From NCBI RefSeq assembly GCF_000807855.2, contig NZ_JRYR02000001.1, forward strand, positions 904,565 to 968,564: a stretch of DNA of 64,000 nt. Reading direction: 5' to 3'. How positions within the stretch are numbered: the first letter of the stretch is position 1; the number at the start of each line of letters is the position of its first letter. Of this stretch, positions 26,669 through 36,041 are shown one piece after another. The DNA comes from Flammeovirga pacifica. Lineage in GTDB: Bacteria > Bacteroidota > Bacteroidia > Cytophagales > Flammeovirgaceae. The notes under the pieces are model-generated. The model was not told where the DNA came from. It did not search any database and saw only the letters and a list, made by a program, of their open reading frames with translations. The position numbers and the translations under genes were made by a program.

Positions 26669-27772
26669 ATGAAGATAGTTTTAGGATCTGTATTAAAACC
26701 TGTAAACGATTCTAGAGTTTACAAAAAAATTGGCAAATCCTTGGCGAAATTACCTTCATCTAAAATATATATTATAGGTACTGCTACTGATCATAATGTA
26801 GCTGAAGAAGGAAATATTACCTTCTGCCCTATATTTACTGAAAATCAAAAAGTGATAGATCGTTACAAAGCGAACTATCACTTTTTTTCTTTTTTGAAGG
26901 ATATAAAAGCTGATATGATAATAGTTCATAGTATTGAATTACTTCCAAGTATCTTGCTGTATAAATTCAAAAATATCAATTGTAAAATCATTTATGATAT
27001 TCTTGAAAACTATCCACTAAATTTCAGGAAACAAGGTTATCATAAAAAAATAAATTCAATATTTTTATCAATTTCAGCTTATCTGCTTGAAAAGATCTCT
27101 TACAGATATTTGGATCACATATTTAGTGCTGAACAAACATACATTAAAGAAAAATCACTCCCATCCTCAAAAACTACAATATTAGAAAATAAATATGCAG
27201 GTGAAATATCCTTTAGAAAAAACAATCCTGATATCACCCATTTTGTGATGTGCGGAAGTTTAACTAAAATATTTGGCATCAAGCAATTTATTACTTTTGT
27301 TCACCAAATAAATCATTTGCATATTGATCGTTTTCATTTTACTATTATTGGAAAAGCATATGAAGACGAGATCATAAATAATCTTGCTCAATTAAATCAA
27401 GAGTTAGAGAATGTCACGGTTATCGGAAATGAGAACTTTGTTCCCCATGATGTAGTTATCAATAAAATGCTTGAAGCTGATTTTGTTTGCCTTCCATACC
27501 CACAAAACCCAAGCACTGAAAATTGTATTCCAACTAAAATGTATGAATGTTTGGCCTTAAAAATCCCTATGATCATTCATCAAAATAAACTTTGGACAAA
27601 AATTACATCACCTGTAAACGCTGGGATTTATTGTGATTTTAATAAAGTTGATGTTGTAAACCTGATAAACCAAGTCAACTCCTATACGGGTTATAGAAAT
27701 AGTTCGAAACAAATTGACCCATTATGGCAATCTGAAGAGGAAAAATTGTTAAAAGTGATACAAACCTTATAA
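26669..27772 (+). CDS. Glycosyltransferase, GT4-like (GT-B fold)
   Basis: 367 residues. The N-terminal Rossmann half begins MKIVLGSVLKPVNDSRVYKK and includes ADMIIVHSIELLPSILLYKF. The C-terminal half has the nucleotide-sugar-binding stretch HFVMCGSLTKIFGIKQF, EADFVCLPYPQNPSTENCIPTKMYECLALKIPM, close to the GT4 EX7E region. Substrate and product are unknown. Its start lies one base after the acyl-CoA reductase stop, so the two are cotranscribed and may act on the same lipid or glycan. Confidence 0.8.
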   Translation: MKIVLGSVLKPVNDSRVYKKIGKSLAKLPSSKIYIIGTATDHNVAEEGNITFCPIFTENQKVIDRYKANYHFFSFLKDIKADMIIVHSIELLPSILLYKFKNINCKIIYDILENYPLNFRKQGYHKKINSIFLSISAYLLEKISYRYLDHIFSAEQTYIKEKSLPSSKTTILENKYAGEISFRKNNPDITHFVMCGSLTKIFGIKQFITFVHQINHLHIDRFHFTIIGKAYEDEIINNLAQLNQELENVTVIGNENFVPHDVVINKMLEADFVCLPYPQNPSTENCIPTKMYECLALKIPMIIHQNKLWTKITSPVNAGIYCDFNKVDVVNLINQVNSYTGYRNSSKQIDPLWQSEEEKLLKVIQTL

Positions 27773-27805
27773 ATTGCACCTCACAAATAACCTCAGTTAA
27801 AGATC

Positions 27806-28462
27806 ATGTTAAGTCATTCAGAAGAAAATTATTTAAAAACGATTTACCATCTTTCCACCAAAGAATCCCCTGTTAGTACAAATGCAATTGCAGATGCTTT
27901 AAACACAAAACCAGCATCAGTTACTGATATGATTAAAAAGTTAAATACAAAAGGCTTTATCAATTATCAGAAATATAAAGGAACAACACTTACTGCTGAA
28001 GGTAACAAAGAGGCTTTATTGATTATTAGAAAACATAGATTATGGGAAGTCTTTTTGTTGGAGAAATTAAATTTTAACTGGGATGAAGTACATGAAGTGG
28101 CTGAACAATTGGAGCACATCAAATCTAAATTAATGATTGAAAGATTGGATGAGTTTCTAGGTTTCCCACAACATGACCCACATGGCGACCCAATACCAAA
28201 TAAAAATGGTGAGTTTGATGTTTTAGAGGCCAAGAAATTAGCCAATATCAATGAAAATAAAAATACCATTGTAGTAGCTGTAAAAGACTCTAATAGTTCT
28301 TTATTGCAATACCTTGACAAAATGGGTATCGGGATTGGTTCTAAATTAACGATCACCGAAAAAATTGAATTCGATCAGTCATTAGAAATAAAGATTGATG
28401 GTAGAGATAAAAAAATCATCTCTTCAATGGTATCAGAAAATATATTAGTAAAGGAAGATTAA
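27806..28462 (+). CDS. DtxR/MntR-family metal-dependent transcriptional regulator
   Basis: 218 residues. A winged helix-turn-helix (residues ~1-60, SEENYLKTIYHLSTKE and TNAIADALNTKPASVTDMIKKL) is followed by the dimerisation and metal-binding domain (HRLWEVFLLEKLNFNWDEVHEVAEQLEH) and a C-terminal FeoA/SH3-like domain (GIGIGSKLTI). The residues HEVAEQLEH and FPQHDPHGDPIP hold the likely metal ligands. It should repress metal-uptake genes when iron or manganese is sufficient. No such transporter gene is adjacent. It is followed after 12 bases by an M42 peptidase gene. Confidence 0.93.
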   Translation: MLSHSEENYLKTIYHLSTKESPVSTNAIADALNTKPASVTDMIKKLNTKGFINYQKYKGTTLTAEGNKEALLIIRKHRLWEVFLLEKLNFNWDEVHEVAEQLEHIKSKLMIERLDEFLGFPQHDPHGDPIPNKNGEFDVLEAKKLANINENKNTIVVAVKDSNSSLLQYLDKMGIGIGSKLTITEKIEFDQSLEIKIDGRDKKIISSMVSENILVKED

Positions 28463-28474
28463 AGAAACATTATC

Positions 28475-29539
28475 ATGAGTATCGAAAAAATCGATTGGAA
28501 CCTATTAAAATCAATTAGCGAGACTCCAGGTGCTCCAGGTTTCGAAAAGCAAGTTAGAGAATTAATCATTAATGAGTTAAAATCCTATGTAGATGAATAT
28601 TACACTGATAATATGGGAAATTTGATCACAATCAAAAGATCAAAAAGCGAAAATGCCAAAAAATTCATGTTCGCAGCTCATATGGATGAAATCGGATTTA
28701 TGGTAAAACATATTGATGATAATGGATACATCAGATTCCAAACTCTTGGAGGATTTGACCCTAAAACTCTAACTTCTATGCGTGTTCTAGTTCATGGTAA
28801 AAAAGATTTATTAGGTGTAATGGGTTGTAAACCTATTCATTCTATGACACCTGCTGAACGTCAGAAAGTCATTACAAATGAAGAGTACTTTATAGATTGT
28901 GGTCTTTCAAAAGAAGAGGTTTCTAAGTATGTAAAAGTTGGTGATTCAATTACAAGACATCAAAACTTAGAAATGGTCGGTAACCTTATCAATGGTAAAT
29001 CTTTAGACGATAGAGTTTGTGTATATGCTCTTGTAGAAGTAATGAAATCACTTAATGCAGAAACAATAGACTGTGATGTTTATGGTGTTTTTACTGTACA
29101 AGAAGAGGTTGGTTTAAGAGGTGCTCAAGTAGCAGGACATGGCGTATCACCTGATTTTGGAATTGCTCTTGATGTTACTGTTGCTAACGATATTCCTGGT
29201 TTATCACCTGAAAATTATGTTACCCAAATGGGAAAAGGTGTAGGTATCAAACACTTCGACGGTGGTACAATTTGTGACCGTAGAATGGTTGAACTCCTAG
29301 AAAATGTAGCTAATGAGAATAATATCTCAAATCAAGCCGAAGTCCTTCCTTTTGGAGGCACTGATACAGCCAACATACAAAGGATGCCTGAAAACGGTGC
29401 AATCGCAGGTGCCCTTTCTATTCCGATGAGATATTTACATCAAACTGTTGAGATGGCTGAACCTGGAGATGTTTGGGCAATGGTAGAACTTTGCGGGAAG
29501 GTTGTGCAGGAAGCAAAAAAACTAATAACTAATAGGTAA
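28475..29539 (+). CDS. M42 family metallopeptidase (aminopeptidase / endoglucanase-like)
   Basis: 354 residues. M42 peptidases are cytoplasmic dinuclear-metal aminopeptidases that form dodecameric shells. Metal and catalytic residues are visible as AAHMDEIGFM, GKSLDDRVCV, VQEEVGLRGA, ALDVTVANDIPG and the final histidine in RYLHQTVEMAEPGD. The N-terminal SETPGAPGFEKQVR also fits. Homologues are sometimes annotated as cellulase M/endoglucanase by old naming; peptidase activity is better supported. It probably shares the transcript of the DtxR gene. Confidence 0.93.
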   Translation: MSIEKIDWNLLKSISETPGAPGFEKQVRELIINELKSYVDEYYTDNMGNLITIKRSKSENAKKFMFAAHMDEIGFMVKHIDDNGYIRFQTLGGFDPKTLTSMRVLVHGKKDLLGVMGCKPIHSMTPAERQKVITNEEYFIDCGLSKEEVSKYVKVGDSITRHQNLEMVGNLINGKSLDDRVCVYALVEVMKSLNAETIDCDVYGVFTVQEEVGLRGAQVAGHGVSPDFGIALDVTVANDIPGLSPENYVTQMGKGVGIKHFDGGTICDRRMVELLENVANENNISNQAEVLPFGGTDTANIQRMPENGAIAGALSIPMRYLHQTVEMAEPGDVWAMVELCGKVVQEAKKLITNR

Positions 29540-29555
29540 AACCGTATTATTAAAA

Positions 29556-29593
29556 GTTAGCAGTTAGCAGTTAGTAGTTAGAAATTAGGAGTT
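29556..29593 (+). repeat. Left GTTAG-type repeat of the four-helix-bundle unit
   Basis: A degenerate tandem of GTTAG/CAGTTAG words ending in AATTAGGAGTTT. Its tail is the reverse complement of the repeat at 29973-30006, so the two form an inverted pair around the four-helix-bundle gene. Confidence 0.7.
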
Positions 29594-29640
29594 TAATATG
29601 ATTTTGTAGATATTGAAATTTTAACGATTCATTAATATAT

Positions 29641-29988
29641 ATGCTACAAAACAAATCTATTGACTTCGCTTCAAGAATAATCAAACTTTGTCAGTTTTTA
29701 CAAAACGAAAAAAAAGAATTCGTTTTATCAAAACAAATATTACGGTCAGGAACATCTATAGGTGCAAATATTGCAGAATCAAAATATGCTGAAAGTCGTA
29801 GTGATTTTAAACATAAATTGATGATATCTTTAAAAGAAGCTAATGAAACTATTTATTGGCTAATTTTATTAAAAAAAGGCTTATATATTGATGAAAAACA
29901 ATATATAAGCCTTTATAATGATGGAAATGAGATTAAGAAGATATTAATAAAAAGTACCAAGACATTAAAATCAACTCCTAACTCCTAA
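29641..29988 (+). CDS. Four-helix-bundle protein (S23/IVS family)
   Basis: 115 residues of the TIGR02436 family first described from 23S rRNA intervening sequences. Recognisable segments are SIDFASRIIKLCQFL, the conserved LSKQILRSGTSIGANIAESKYAESRSDFKHK and ISLKEANETIYWL. The fold is a homopentameric four-helix bundle related to the bAvd accessory protein of diversity-generating retroelements; no reverse transcriptase or template repeat is present here. Its last four codons and stop lie inside the right inverted repeat, and hisS on the other strand ends at the same repeat. Function is unknown; RNA or DNA binding has been suggested for the family. Confidence 0.88.
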   Translation: MLQNKSIDFASRIIKLCQFLQNEKKEFVLSKQILRSGTSIGANIAESKYAESRSDFKHKLMISLKEANETIYWLILLKKGLYIDEKQYISLYNDGNEIKKILIKSTKTLKSTPNS

Positions 29989-30006
29989 TTCCTAACTCAA
30001 ATTAGG
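29973..30006 (-). repeat. Right TAAC-type repeat, inverted partner of the left copy
   Basis: Tandem CCTAACT/CCTAATT words complementary to the left repeat at 29556-29593. It supplies the C-terminus and stop codon of the four-helix-bundle gene and also the stop codon of hisS on the opposite strand. Confidence 0.7.
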
Positions 30007-31372
30007 ACAGCTTCTCTACAATCTCTTCCCCACTCAACATCTCCTGTTCTCCAGTTTCCATATTCTTCAAAGAATATTTCCCTTGAGACATTTCATCTTC
30101 CCAAGCAAGAACAACATATTGGATATTTTTGCGGTTAGCAAAGTTCATTTGCTTTTTCATTTTCGCGTTATCAGGATATAGTTCGGCACTAATTCCTGCA
30201 TTTCTAAGTTGCTGAAGAAGTGGTAATGAGTAATCTCTACCAGCATTGTCAAAGTTGGTTAACATTACTTTTGTAGTTTCAACAGCTGAATCTGGATATA
30301 GATTTAATTCTTCTAATACATCATAAATTCTATCTACACCAAATGAGAAACCTACTCCTGACATTCCTTGTAGACCAAATACTCCTGTAAGGTTATCATA
30401 ACGACCTCCTCCTGAGATTGACCCCATATTTACATTATTTACCTTTACTTCGAAGATAGCTCCAGTATAATAAGAAAGACCTCTAGCAAGAGTAACATCA
30501 AATTCTACTTTATCTGTATTTACACCTAACTTTGAAGTGTAATTGAAAACTTCTTCTAATTCTTCAAGACCTTTAAGACCAATTTCTGAAGAGGCTAAAA
30601 ACTCCTTCATTTTGGCAATTCTTTCTTGTGTAGAACCACTCATATCATAAATTGGAGCCAATTGATCAACAGCTTCTTGGGTAAACCCTCTTTGCTCTGT
30701 TAGCTCAAGGTTTACTTTTTCAACACCAATTTTATCTAATTTATCAATGGCAACACACAATTCAGATTCTTTACCATTCTCTCCAATAGCCTCTGCAATA
30801 CCAGTTAAAACTTTTCTATTGTTTAATTTGATGGTATGATCAGTAACTTTCAAATTAGTTAAAGCCTCTCCCATCATGGCTAATATTTCAGCTTCACATA
30901 ATAAAGATTCTGTTCCTATTACATCGGCATCACATTGATAAAACTCTCTATATCTTCCTCTTTGAGGTCGATCTGCTCTCCATACTGGCTGAACTTGATA
31001 ACGTTTAAAAGGGAAAGAAAGATTACCATGGTTCATTACAACATATCTTGCAAAAGGAACCGTTAAATCATATCTCAAGCCTTTTTCAGAGATTTTAGGT
31101 AATACGTGCTTAGCACCTTTTTCAAGATCCTCTCCTTTTACCTTTTTTAAAAAATCTCCTGAATTGACCACCTTAAACAATAGTTGATCACCCTCATCAC
31201 CATATTTACCAGTTAAAACTGATAGATTTTCCATGGTAGGAGTTTCTAAATTTTGAAAACCGTATTTTTTATATACTTCTTTAATAGTATCTAAAATATA
31301 TGTTCTTTTGGCCATTTGTTCTGGACCAAAATCTCTAGTACCCTTTGGTACGGTCGGTTTCTGCTTTGCCAT
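30002..31372 (-). CDS. hisS: Histidyl-tRNA synthetase
   Basis: 456 residues, class II. It charges tRNA-His with histidine using ATP. Motif 2 is present as GRYREFYQCDADVIG, the histidine-specific loop as VTLARGLSYYTGAIFE, and motif 3 near GVGFSFGVDRIYDVL. The C-terminal anticodon-binding domain covers about residues 345-456 (VMLTNFDNAGRDYSLPLLQQL). The N-terminus KPTVPKGTRDFGPEQMAKR fits the Bacteroidota form. The stop codon falls in an inverted repeat of the neighbouring four-helix-bundle unit. No terminator is seen past its end. Confidence 0.97.
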   Translation of the reverse strand: MAKQKPTVPKGTRDFGPEQMAKRTYILDTIKEVYKKYGFQNLETPTMENLSVLTGKYGDEGDQLLFKVVNSGDFLKKVKGEDLEKGAKHVLPKISEKGLRYDLTVPFARYVVMNHGNLSFPFKRYQVQPVWRADRPQRGRYREFYQCDADVIGTESLLCEAEILAMMGEALTNLKVTDHTIKLNNRKVLTGIAEAIGENGKESELCVAIDKLDKIGVEKVNLELTEQRGFTQEAVDQLAPIYDMSGSTQERIAKMKEFLASSEIGLKGLEELEEVFNYTSKLGVNTDKVEFDVTLARGLSYYTGAIFEVKVNNVNMGSISGGGRYDNLTGVFGLQGMSGVGFSFGVDRIYDVLEELNLYPDSAVETTKVMLTNFDNAGRDYSLPLLQQLRNAGISAELYPDNAKMKKQMNFANRKNIQYVVLAWEDEMSQGKYSLKNMETGEQEMLSGEEIVEKLS

Positions 31373-31716
31373 CTATATAAATATGAATTTCTTATTCTTT
31401 ATAAAGTGCGCAATTTACATCATTTTTAAAGGAAAAAGAAAATAGAAATACGATGATAATCGTTATTTCGATCAATGTTTATGACAGACCTTAATAAAAA
31501 TCATTAAATGTTTAATAATAGCTTACAATAATCACCATTTAGGATTATTTCAATGTCACCATTTTTAGTTTTTCATTCCAATATCTTTACATCAACAAAG
31601 GTAAGACAATACAATTTTTAGTATTCCTTTTCTTTTGTTATGAATAATAAAAATAGAATCTGAACTGATTTAGTTCAGAAATTGAATAAAAAATTATTAC
31701 TAAAAAATCATAAGAT
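31373..31716. other. Intergenic region between hisS and the CoA transferase gene
   Basis: 344 AT-rich bases between divergent genes. It must hold both promoters; a weak TAAATTG element for hisS lies near 31411-31417 on the minus strand. An 8-bp inverted repeat (listed separately) precedes the CoA transferase gene. No small ORF or RNA gene is recognised. Confidence 0.5.
31659..31679 (+). promoter_or_regulatory. Inverted repeat, possible operator, upstream of the CoA transferase gene
   Basis: TCTGAACT and AGTTCAGA form a perfect 8-bp inverted repeat with a 5-base spacer, 37 bases before the ATG. Size and spacing suit a dimeric regulator binding site or a small leader hairpin. No regulator gene is adjacent. 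Confidence 0.45.
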
Positions 31717-33204
31717 ATGCCATTTAAAGTTTTAACTCCAGAAGAAGCGGCGTCACATATTTTCCATGGTGCAACAGTAGCATTCAGTGGATTTACTCCT
31801 GCAGGTTCTCCAAAAGTTGTATCAAAAGCAATTGCTGATAAAGCAAAAAAAGAACAAGAAGCAGGTAGAGAATTTAAAATTGGTATGATTACGGGTGCCT
31901 CTACTGGTGATTCATTAGATGGTGAACTAGCAAGAGCTAACGCAGTTAAATTCCGTACTCCATATCAATCAAATAAAGATATGAGAGGTGCTATCAATAA
32001 TGGTCATGTGGAATATTTCGATATGCACTTATCTGGATTAGCACAAGAAATGAGATATGGTTTCTTTGGTGCTATTGATGTAGCCATTATTGAAGCTGCA
32101 GATATTACTCCGAATGGTGAAGTTGTTCTTACTTCAGGAGTTGGTATTTCACCGACAGCTGCTAAATTGGCTAAAAAAGTGATTATTGAATTAAATAGTA
32201 ATCACCCTAAATTTATCAAAGGGCTTCACGATATCTACCAACCATTAGACCCTCCTTACAGAAAATCTATTCCTGTTTACTCTCCTGATGCTAGAATTGG
32301 TGATCCGGTACTTAGAATTGATCCTTCAAAAATTATGGGTATTGTAGAAACTAATGCTCCTGATGAAGTTGGTGGTTTTGCTCCTGTTGATGAGGTAACT
32401 CAAAAAATTGGTGATAATGTAGCAGATTTCCTTGCTGGTGAATTGAAAAAAGGAACAATTCCTTCTGAATTTTTACCTATACAATCTGGAGTTGGTAATA
32501 TTGCAAACGCAGTGTTAGGTTCATTGGGTAAAAACCCAGGTATCCCTCCTTTTAAAATGTATACCGAGGTAATTCAAGATGCGGTTGTTGAACTAATGAA
32601 AAATGGTGATATCACTTTTGCTTCTGGATGTTCGTTAACAGTATCTCCTGAAGTTCTTAAAAACGATATTTACGGAAACTTTGATTTCTTTAAAGATAAA
32701 TTAGTTTTACGTCCTCAAGAGATTTCAAATAACCCTGAAATTGTTAGACAACTAGGTTTAATTACAATTAATACTGCTATTGAGGCTGATATCTTTGGTA
32801 ATATCAACAGTACACACGTTTTAGGTACTAAAATGATGAACGGTATTGGTGGATCGGGTGACTTTACTCGTAACTCTTTCTTATCAATATTTACTTGTCC
32901 TTCAGTAGCAAAAGGTGGTAGTATTAGTGCAATTGTACCAATGGTTTCTCATGAGGATCACTCTGAACACTCTGTAAAAGTAATTATTACAGAACAAGGT
33001 GTTGCAGATTTAAGAGGTAAATCACCACGTCAACGTGCTGAAGCAATTATTGAGAATTGTGTTCACCCTGATTACAAAGAAACATTAAGAGATTACTTAA
33101 TGGTCACTTCTGGACATCCACAAACACCTCAAGCTTTGGATAAAGTATTTAATATGCACTCAGAATTTTTAACTTCTGGCGACATGAGAAATACTAAATG
33201 GTAA
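31717..33204 (+). CDS. Acetyl-CoA hydrolase / succinate CoA-transferase family protein
   Basis: 495 residues, the size of class I CoA transferases of the Cat1/AarC type. These move CoA between succinyl-CoA and acetate (or hydrolyse acetyl-CoA). Segments seen are VAFSGFTPAGSPKVV at the N-terminus, QSGVGNIANAVLGSL, the likely catalytic glutamate in KMYTEVIQDAV, ASGCSLTVSPE and GIGGSGDFTRNSF, and the late EQGVADLRGKSPRQRA. Acetate:succinate CoA transfer in the TCA cycle is the best guess. Monocistronic, with an inverted repeat in front of the gene and a bidirectional terminator behind it. Confidence 0.92.
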   Translation: MPFKVLTPEEAASHIFHGATVAFSGFTPAGSPKVVSKAIADKAKKEQEAGREFKIGMITGASTGDSLDGELARANAVKFRTPYQSNKDMRGAINNGHVEYFDMHLSGLAQEMRYGFFGAIDVAIIEAADITPNGEVVLTSGVGISPTAAKLAKKVIIELNSNHPKFIKGLHDIYQPLDPPYRKSIPVYSPDARIGDPVLRIDPSKIMGIVETNAPDEVGGFAPVDEVTQKIGDNVADFLAGELKKGTIPSEFLPIQSGVGNIANAVLGSLGKNPGIPPFKMYTEVIQDAVVELMKNGDITFASGCSLTVSPEVLKNDIYGNFDFFKDKLVLRPQEISNNPEIVRQLGLITINTAIEADIFGNINSTHVLGTKMMNGIGGSGDFTRNSFLSIFTCPSVAKGGSISAIVPMVSHEDHSEHSVKVIITEQGVADLRGKSPRQRAEAIIENCVHPDYKETLRDYLMVTSGHPQTPQALDKVFNMHSEFLTSGDMRNTKW

Positions 33205-33263
33205 TTATTCCATTTAAAATGATAAAAAAGGAGATTAATTAAATTTAATCCTTATCATAAAAT

Positions 33264-33303
33264 AAAGGAGGTTGAATCATTTAAAAATGAAGCAACCTCC
33301 TTT
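33264..33303. terminator. Bidirectional terminator between the CoA transferase and DUF58 genes
   Basis: An 11-bp stem AAAGGAGGTTG / CAACCTCCTTT with an inner CATTT/AAATG pairing, flanked by A-rich and T-rich sequence, between convergent genes. A second, imperfect hairpin lies just upstream around 33221-33256. Confidence 0.8.
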
Positions 33304-33326
33304 GTTATTTTATAAAAAATGATCAA

Positions 33327-34235
33327 CTATTTCATTCTACTTCTCTTAATCAAAAATGGTAATATCACTTGATCTAATTCTTTTTTTGAATCAACCTCGA
33401 TATAATCAATTTTGTATTGCCCACATTTCACATTGAGGTCATGATAAATTTCAGAAATCTTCTTGTTATAGTTTTCTCTAATTTGAGAAGGACGAAGTTT
33501 TTCTTTTTGACCTGTTTCCACATCAACAAAGACCATAGGTTTTTCAGGGAAATCCAATTGAAGTTCTGTTTCATGGTCTGCTACATGAAATAAGACTACC
33601 TCATGATTATTGTGTTTTAGATGTTGTAAGGCAGCAAAAATCTCTTCTTGATTCCCCATCTGCCCCATCATATCACTAAATATAATTACGAGAGAACGTT
33701 TATGTATGGTCTCTGCTACTTGATGTAAAACTTTAGCAATATGAGTCTCTTTTTGAGGAGGAGGTTTTTCCAACATCTGTTGCAATTTCAAAAAGATTTG
33801 ATGTAAGTGCGTTTTAGTAGACTTTACCTGAGTTATCTCTTCAATATCATCAGAGAAAGTACACAATCCAACAGCATCTCTTTGTCTTTGTAACATATAA
33901 CCTAGTGATGCAGCGGCCATTGTACTAAAAGCCATCTTATCATAGGTTTTATCAGGATAGTACATCGAAGGAGAGCGATCTAAAATGATCATTGCTCTTA
34001 AATTTGTTTCTTCTTCGTACCTTTTTGTAAATAATTTATCCGTACGTGCATAGACCTTCCAATCAATATGTCGTGTACTTTCACCAGGATTATATAAATT
34101 ATGTTCCGCAAACTCTACAGAAAAACCATGATAAGGAGATTTATGGAGACCAGTGATAAAACCTTCAACCATCTGCTTGGCCAATAGTTCTATATTACCG
34201 TATTGTCTTATAGTATCAAATGAAATCTCCTGCAT
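33327..34235 (-). CDS. DUF58 domain protein with von Willebrand A-like fold
   Basis: 302 residues. The N-terminal signature is IELLAKQMVEGFITGLHKSPYHG and FAEHNLYNPGESTRHIDWKVYARTDKLFTKRYEEE, diagnostic of DUF58. The vWA-like part begins MIILDRSPSM, with a MIDAS-type DxSxS. Such proteins are usually encoded beside MoxR AAA+ ATPases and vWA proteins, acting in protein assembly or stress tolerance. No MoxR gene is adjacent here, which is slightly unusual. Cytoplasmic; no signal or membrane segment is visible. Confidence 0.9.
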   Translation of the reverse strand: MQEISFDTIRQYGNIELLAKQMVEGFITGLHKSPYHGFSVEFAEHNLYNPGESTRHIDWKVYARTDKLFTKRYEEETNLRAMIILDRSPSMYYPDKTYDKMAFSTMAAASLGYMLQRQRDAVGLCTFSDDIEEITQVKSTKTHLHQIFLKLQQMLEKPPPQKETHIAKVLHQVAETIHKRSLVIIFSDMMGQMGNQEEIFAALQHLKHNNHEVVLFHVADHETELQLDFPEKPMVFVDVETGQKEKLRPSQIRENYNKKISEIYHDLNVKCGQYKIDYIEVDSKKELDQVILPFLIKRSRMK

Positions 34236-34341
34236 AGTTCCTAAGTGATTTTTAATTAAACTTTCATTTATATGAAGTGGATCTAACTAATATAATGAAA
34301 TTAAGTTTCAAGTATCAACTTTCTTCTAACTTCTTATTAAG

Positions 34342-35127
34342 TTAAATATGTTTCTTAACGAAAGCTCCCTTATATCCTTTAGATCTTACTTTAGAAGTAA
34401 CCTTTCTTGCATCATTTTCTGAAAGATCACCATATATAAGGCGGTAGACATGTTTACTATTACTCCACCCAGACTGAATAAAGATGGTAGATAAACCTTT
34501 TTTATTTGCCTTTTTTCCTGCACTAATAGCTTTTTTTACATCAGAATAAGAAGCCATTTGAACTCCATAACCATTTTTAAGTACTTTGGGTGTACCCCAT
34601 ATACTATAAGTACCTGGAGGAGCAAAATCACCTTTATTTGCTGTAGATGTTTGTCTATTTGGTTTTTCTTTTGGAGTTTTCTCTTTTATATGATCATGAT
34701 GAGTAATTGTATCATCACCCCCACCACTTGTACCAATTTTCACCTTAGTGCCTTGGCCATTTATATAAAGTACTTCAATTTTGACATTACCAATACCATC
34801 TTTTACCATATCAATTTTTGCAGCAGAAGCTTTAGACAAATCGATAATTCGGTGTGCTTTAAAAGGACCTCTATCGTTAACACGTACAACCACCCACTTA
34901 TTATTTTTTAGGTTGGTCACCTTTAAATATGTATCAAAAGGCAATTCTCTATGTGCACATGTATATCCATACATATTAAAACGCTCTCCATTGGCTGTTT
35001 TTTTACCATGAAATTTATTAGCGTAATAGGAAGCCTGACCTTGTTTCGTATCACCTACTTTCTTCTGTGCGTAAATTATTGACGATACAAAAACGAGTAT
35101 AAGCAGTAATATTTTTTTTTTGTTCAT
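34342..35127 (-). CDS. RlpA-like protein with SPOR domain
   Basis: 261 residues. A signal peptide ([21 protein letters not shown]) precedes a double-psi beta-barrel domain (residues ~25-120) with [19 protein letters not shown], the histidine in [10 protein letters not shown], and RVNDRGPF with IIDLSKAS. These are the residues linked to lytic transglycosylase activity in RlpA. A Lys/Thr/Pro linker follows, then a SPOR domain (about 185-261, [15 protein letters not shown]) that binds denuded peptidoglycan at division sites. It lies 4 bases downstream of a paralogue and is presumably cotranscribed. Confidence 0.9.
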   Translation of the reverse strand: MNKKKILLLILVFVSSIIYAQKKVGDTKQGQASYYANKFHGKKTANGERFNMYGYTCAHRELPFDTYLKVTNLKNNKWVVVRVNDRGPFKAHRIIDLSKASAAKIDMVKDGIGNVKIEVLYINGQGTKVKIGTSGGGDDTITHHDHIKEKTPKEKPNRQTSTANKGDFAPPGTYSIWGTPKVLKNGYGVQMASYSDVKKAISAGKKANKKGLSTIFIQSGWSNSKHVYRLIYGDLSENDARKVTSKVRSKGYKGAFVKKHI

Positions 35128-35131
35128 TTGT

Positions 35132-35875
35132 CTAATTGAAAAGTTTTTTAATATCAGCGGTAATTGAAATATGATGGATCATTTGATATAATAATTGAGC
35201 CTCTTCTTTAGATGAAAATTCACCTACTAAGACTCTAAATTCTTTTTCTCCATTCTTCCAACCTGTTTGAATAAGAATATCTTCAAAATTGTAGGCTGAT
35301 TTTAATAATTCTGATTGCTGAATAGCTTCATTTATTGTGGAGAATGATTTAAACATTACACCAAAGCCTTGCTGTGTATATTGATTACCATTTAAATAAT
35401 ACGTTCCTGTTTTCGTGAAAAGGTTAACATTAATATCTACAGTCGTGTCTTTTTGATTTAACTGTTTCTGTGATGCTTCTTTCTTTTTGCGTAAAGTCTC
35501 AGGTGTATCCATCAAAGTAACTTCCACATGAGCATCTGTCAAACCAATGATATCCAATTTTTGAGCCGCTTTTAATGTAACATCAAGAATTCTTTGATTT
35601 GTATAAGGGCGATCAATAATTTTTAGTAGAACAGTTTTGCCATTATCAATATTCCTCACCTTTACTATACTTCCAAAAGGAAAATATTTGTGGGCTCCTG
35701 CTAAGGCATTTTTATCATATTTATAACCTCCTGCTGTAATTTTACCATCTCTATCATCTGGATAATAAGAGGCTTTTCCTATTTGTGAATAACCAATTTT
35801 TGTAATATTCTGTGCATTAGAGAGCACACCAAAATGAAGGACAGTTAGTAAAAAAAATAAAAATTTGTTTGTCAT
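35132..35875 (-). CDS. RlpA-like paralogue with SPOR domain and altered barrel motif
   Basis: 247 residues from the ATG at 35875, chosen because it gives a signal peptide ([21 protein letters not shown]); the open frame extends 14 codons further upstream. The double-psi barrel region reads [21 protein letters not shown], with AHKYFPFGS and [16 protein letters not shown]. Compared with the neighbouring paralogue, the acidic residue of the TANGE motif is replaced by tyrosine, while the histidine and aspartate remain. The C-terminal SPOR-like domain includes [20 protein letters not shown]. It may bind glycan without cleaving it. Tandem duplication is the likely origin. Confidence 0.84.
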   Translation of the reverse strand: MTNKFLFFLLTVLHFGVLSNAQNITKIGYSQIGKASYYPDDRDGKITAGGYKYDKNALAGAHKYFPFGSIVKVRNIDNGKTVLLKIIDRPYTNQRILDVTLKAAQKLDIIGLTDAHVEVTLMDTPETLRKKKEASQKQLNQKDTTVDINVNLFTKTGTYYLNGNQYTQQGFGVMFKSFSTINEAIQQSELLKSAYNFEDILIQTGWKNGEKEFRVLVGEFSSKEEAQLLYQMIHHISITADIKKLFN

Positions 35876-36041
35876 ACTGGGTATATGAATTTTAAACAGA
35901 AATACAATATACGACAAAATTCATGTAATCTTGAAATTTGAAAATAAAGTGTAAAAAAAATGCATTTTTTTCTAAAAAGCCTTGGATATTTTAAATGATA
36001 TATAAAAATTACAAAGTAATTGTAACTAAAAGATTAGGATT

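Noticed and set aside
29556-29593. GTTAG repeats as a CRISPR array
   Set aside because: The words are 5-8 bases, irregular and without spacers; no cas genes are present.
29641-29988. Diversity-generating retroelement because of the bAvd-like fold
   Set aside because: No reverse transcriptase, template repeat or variable target gene is present nearby.
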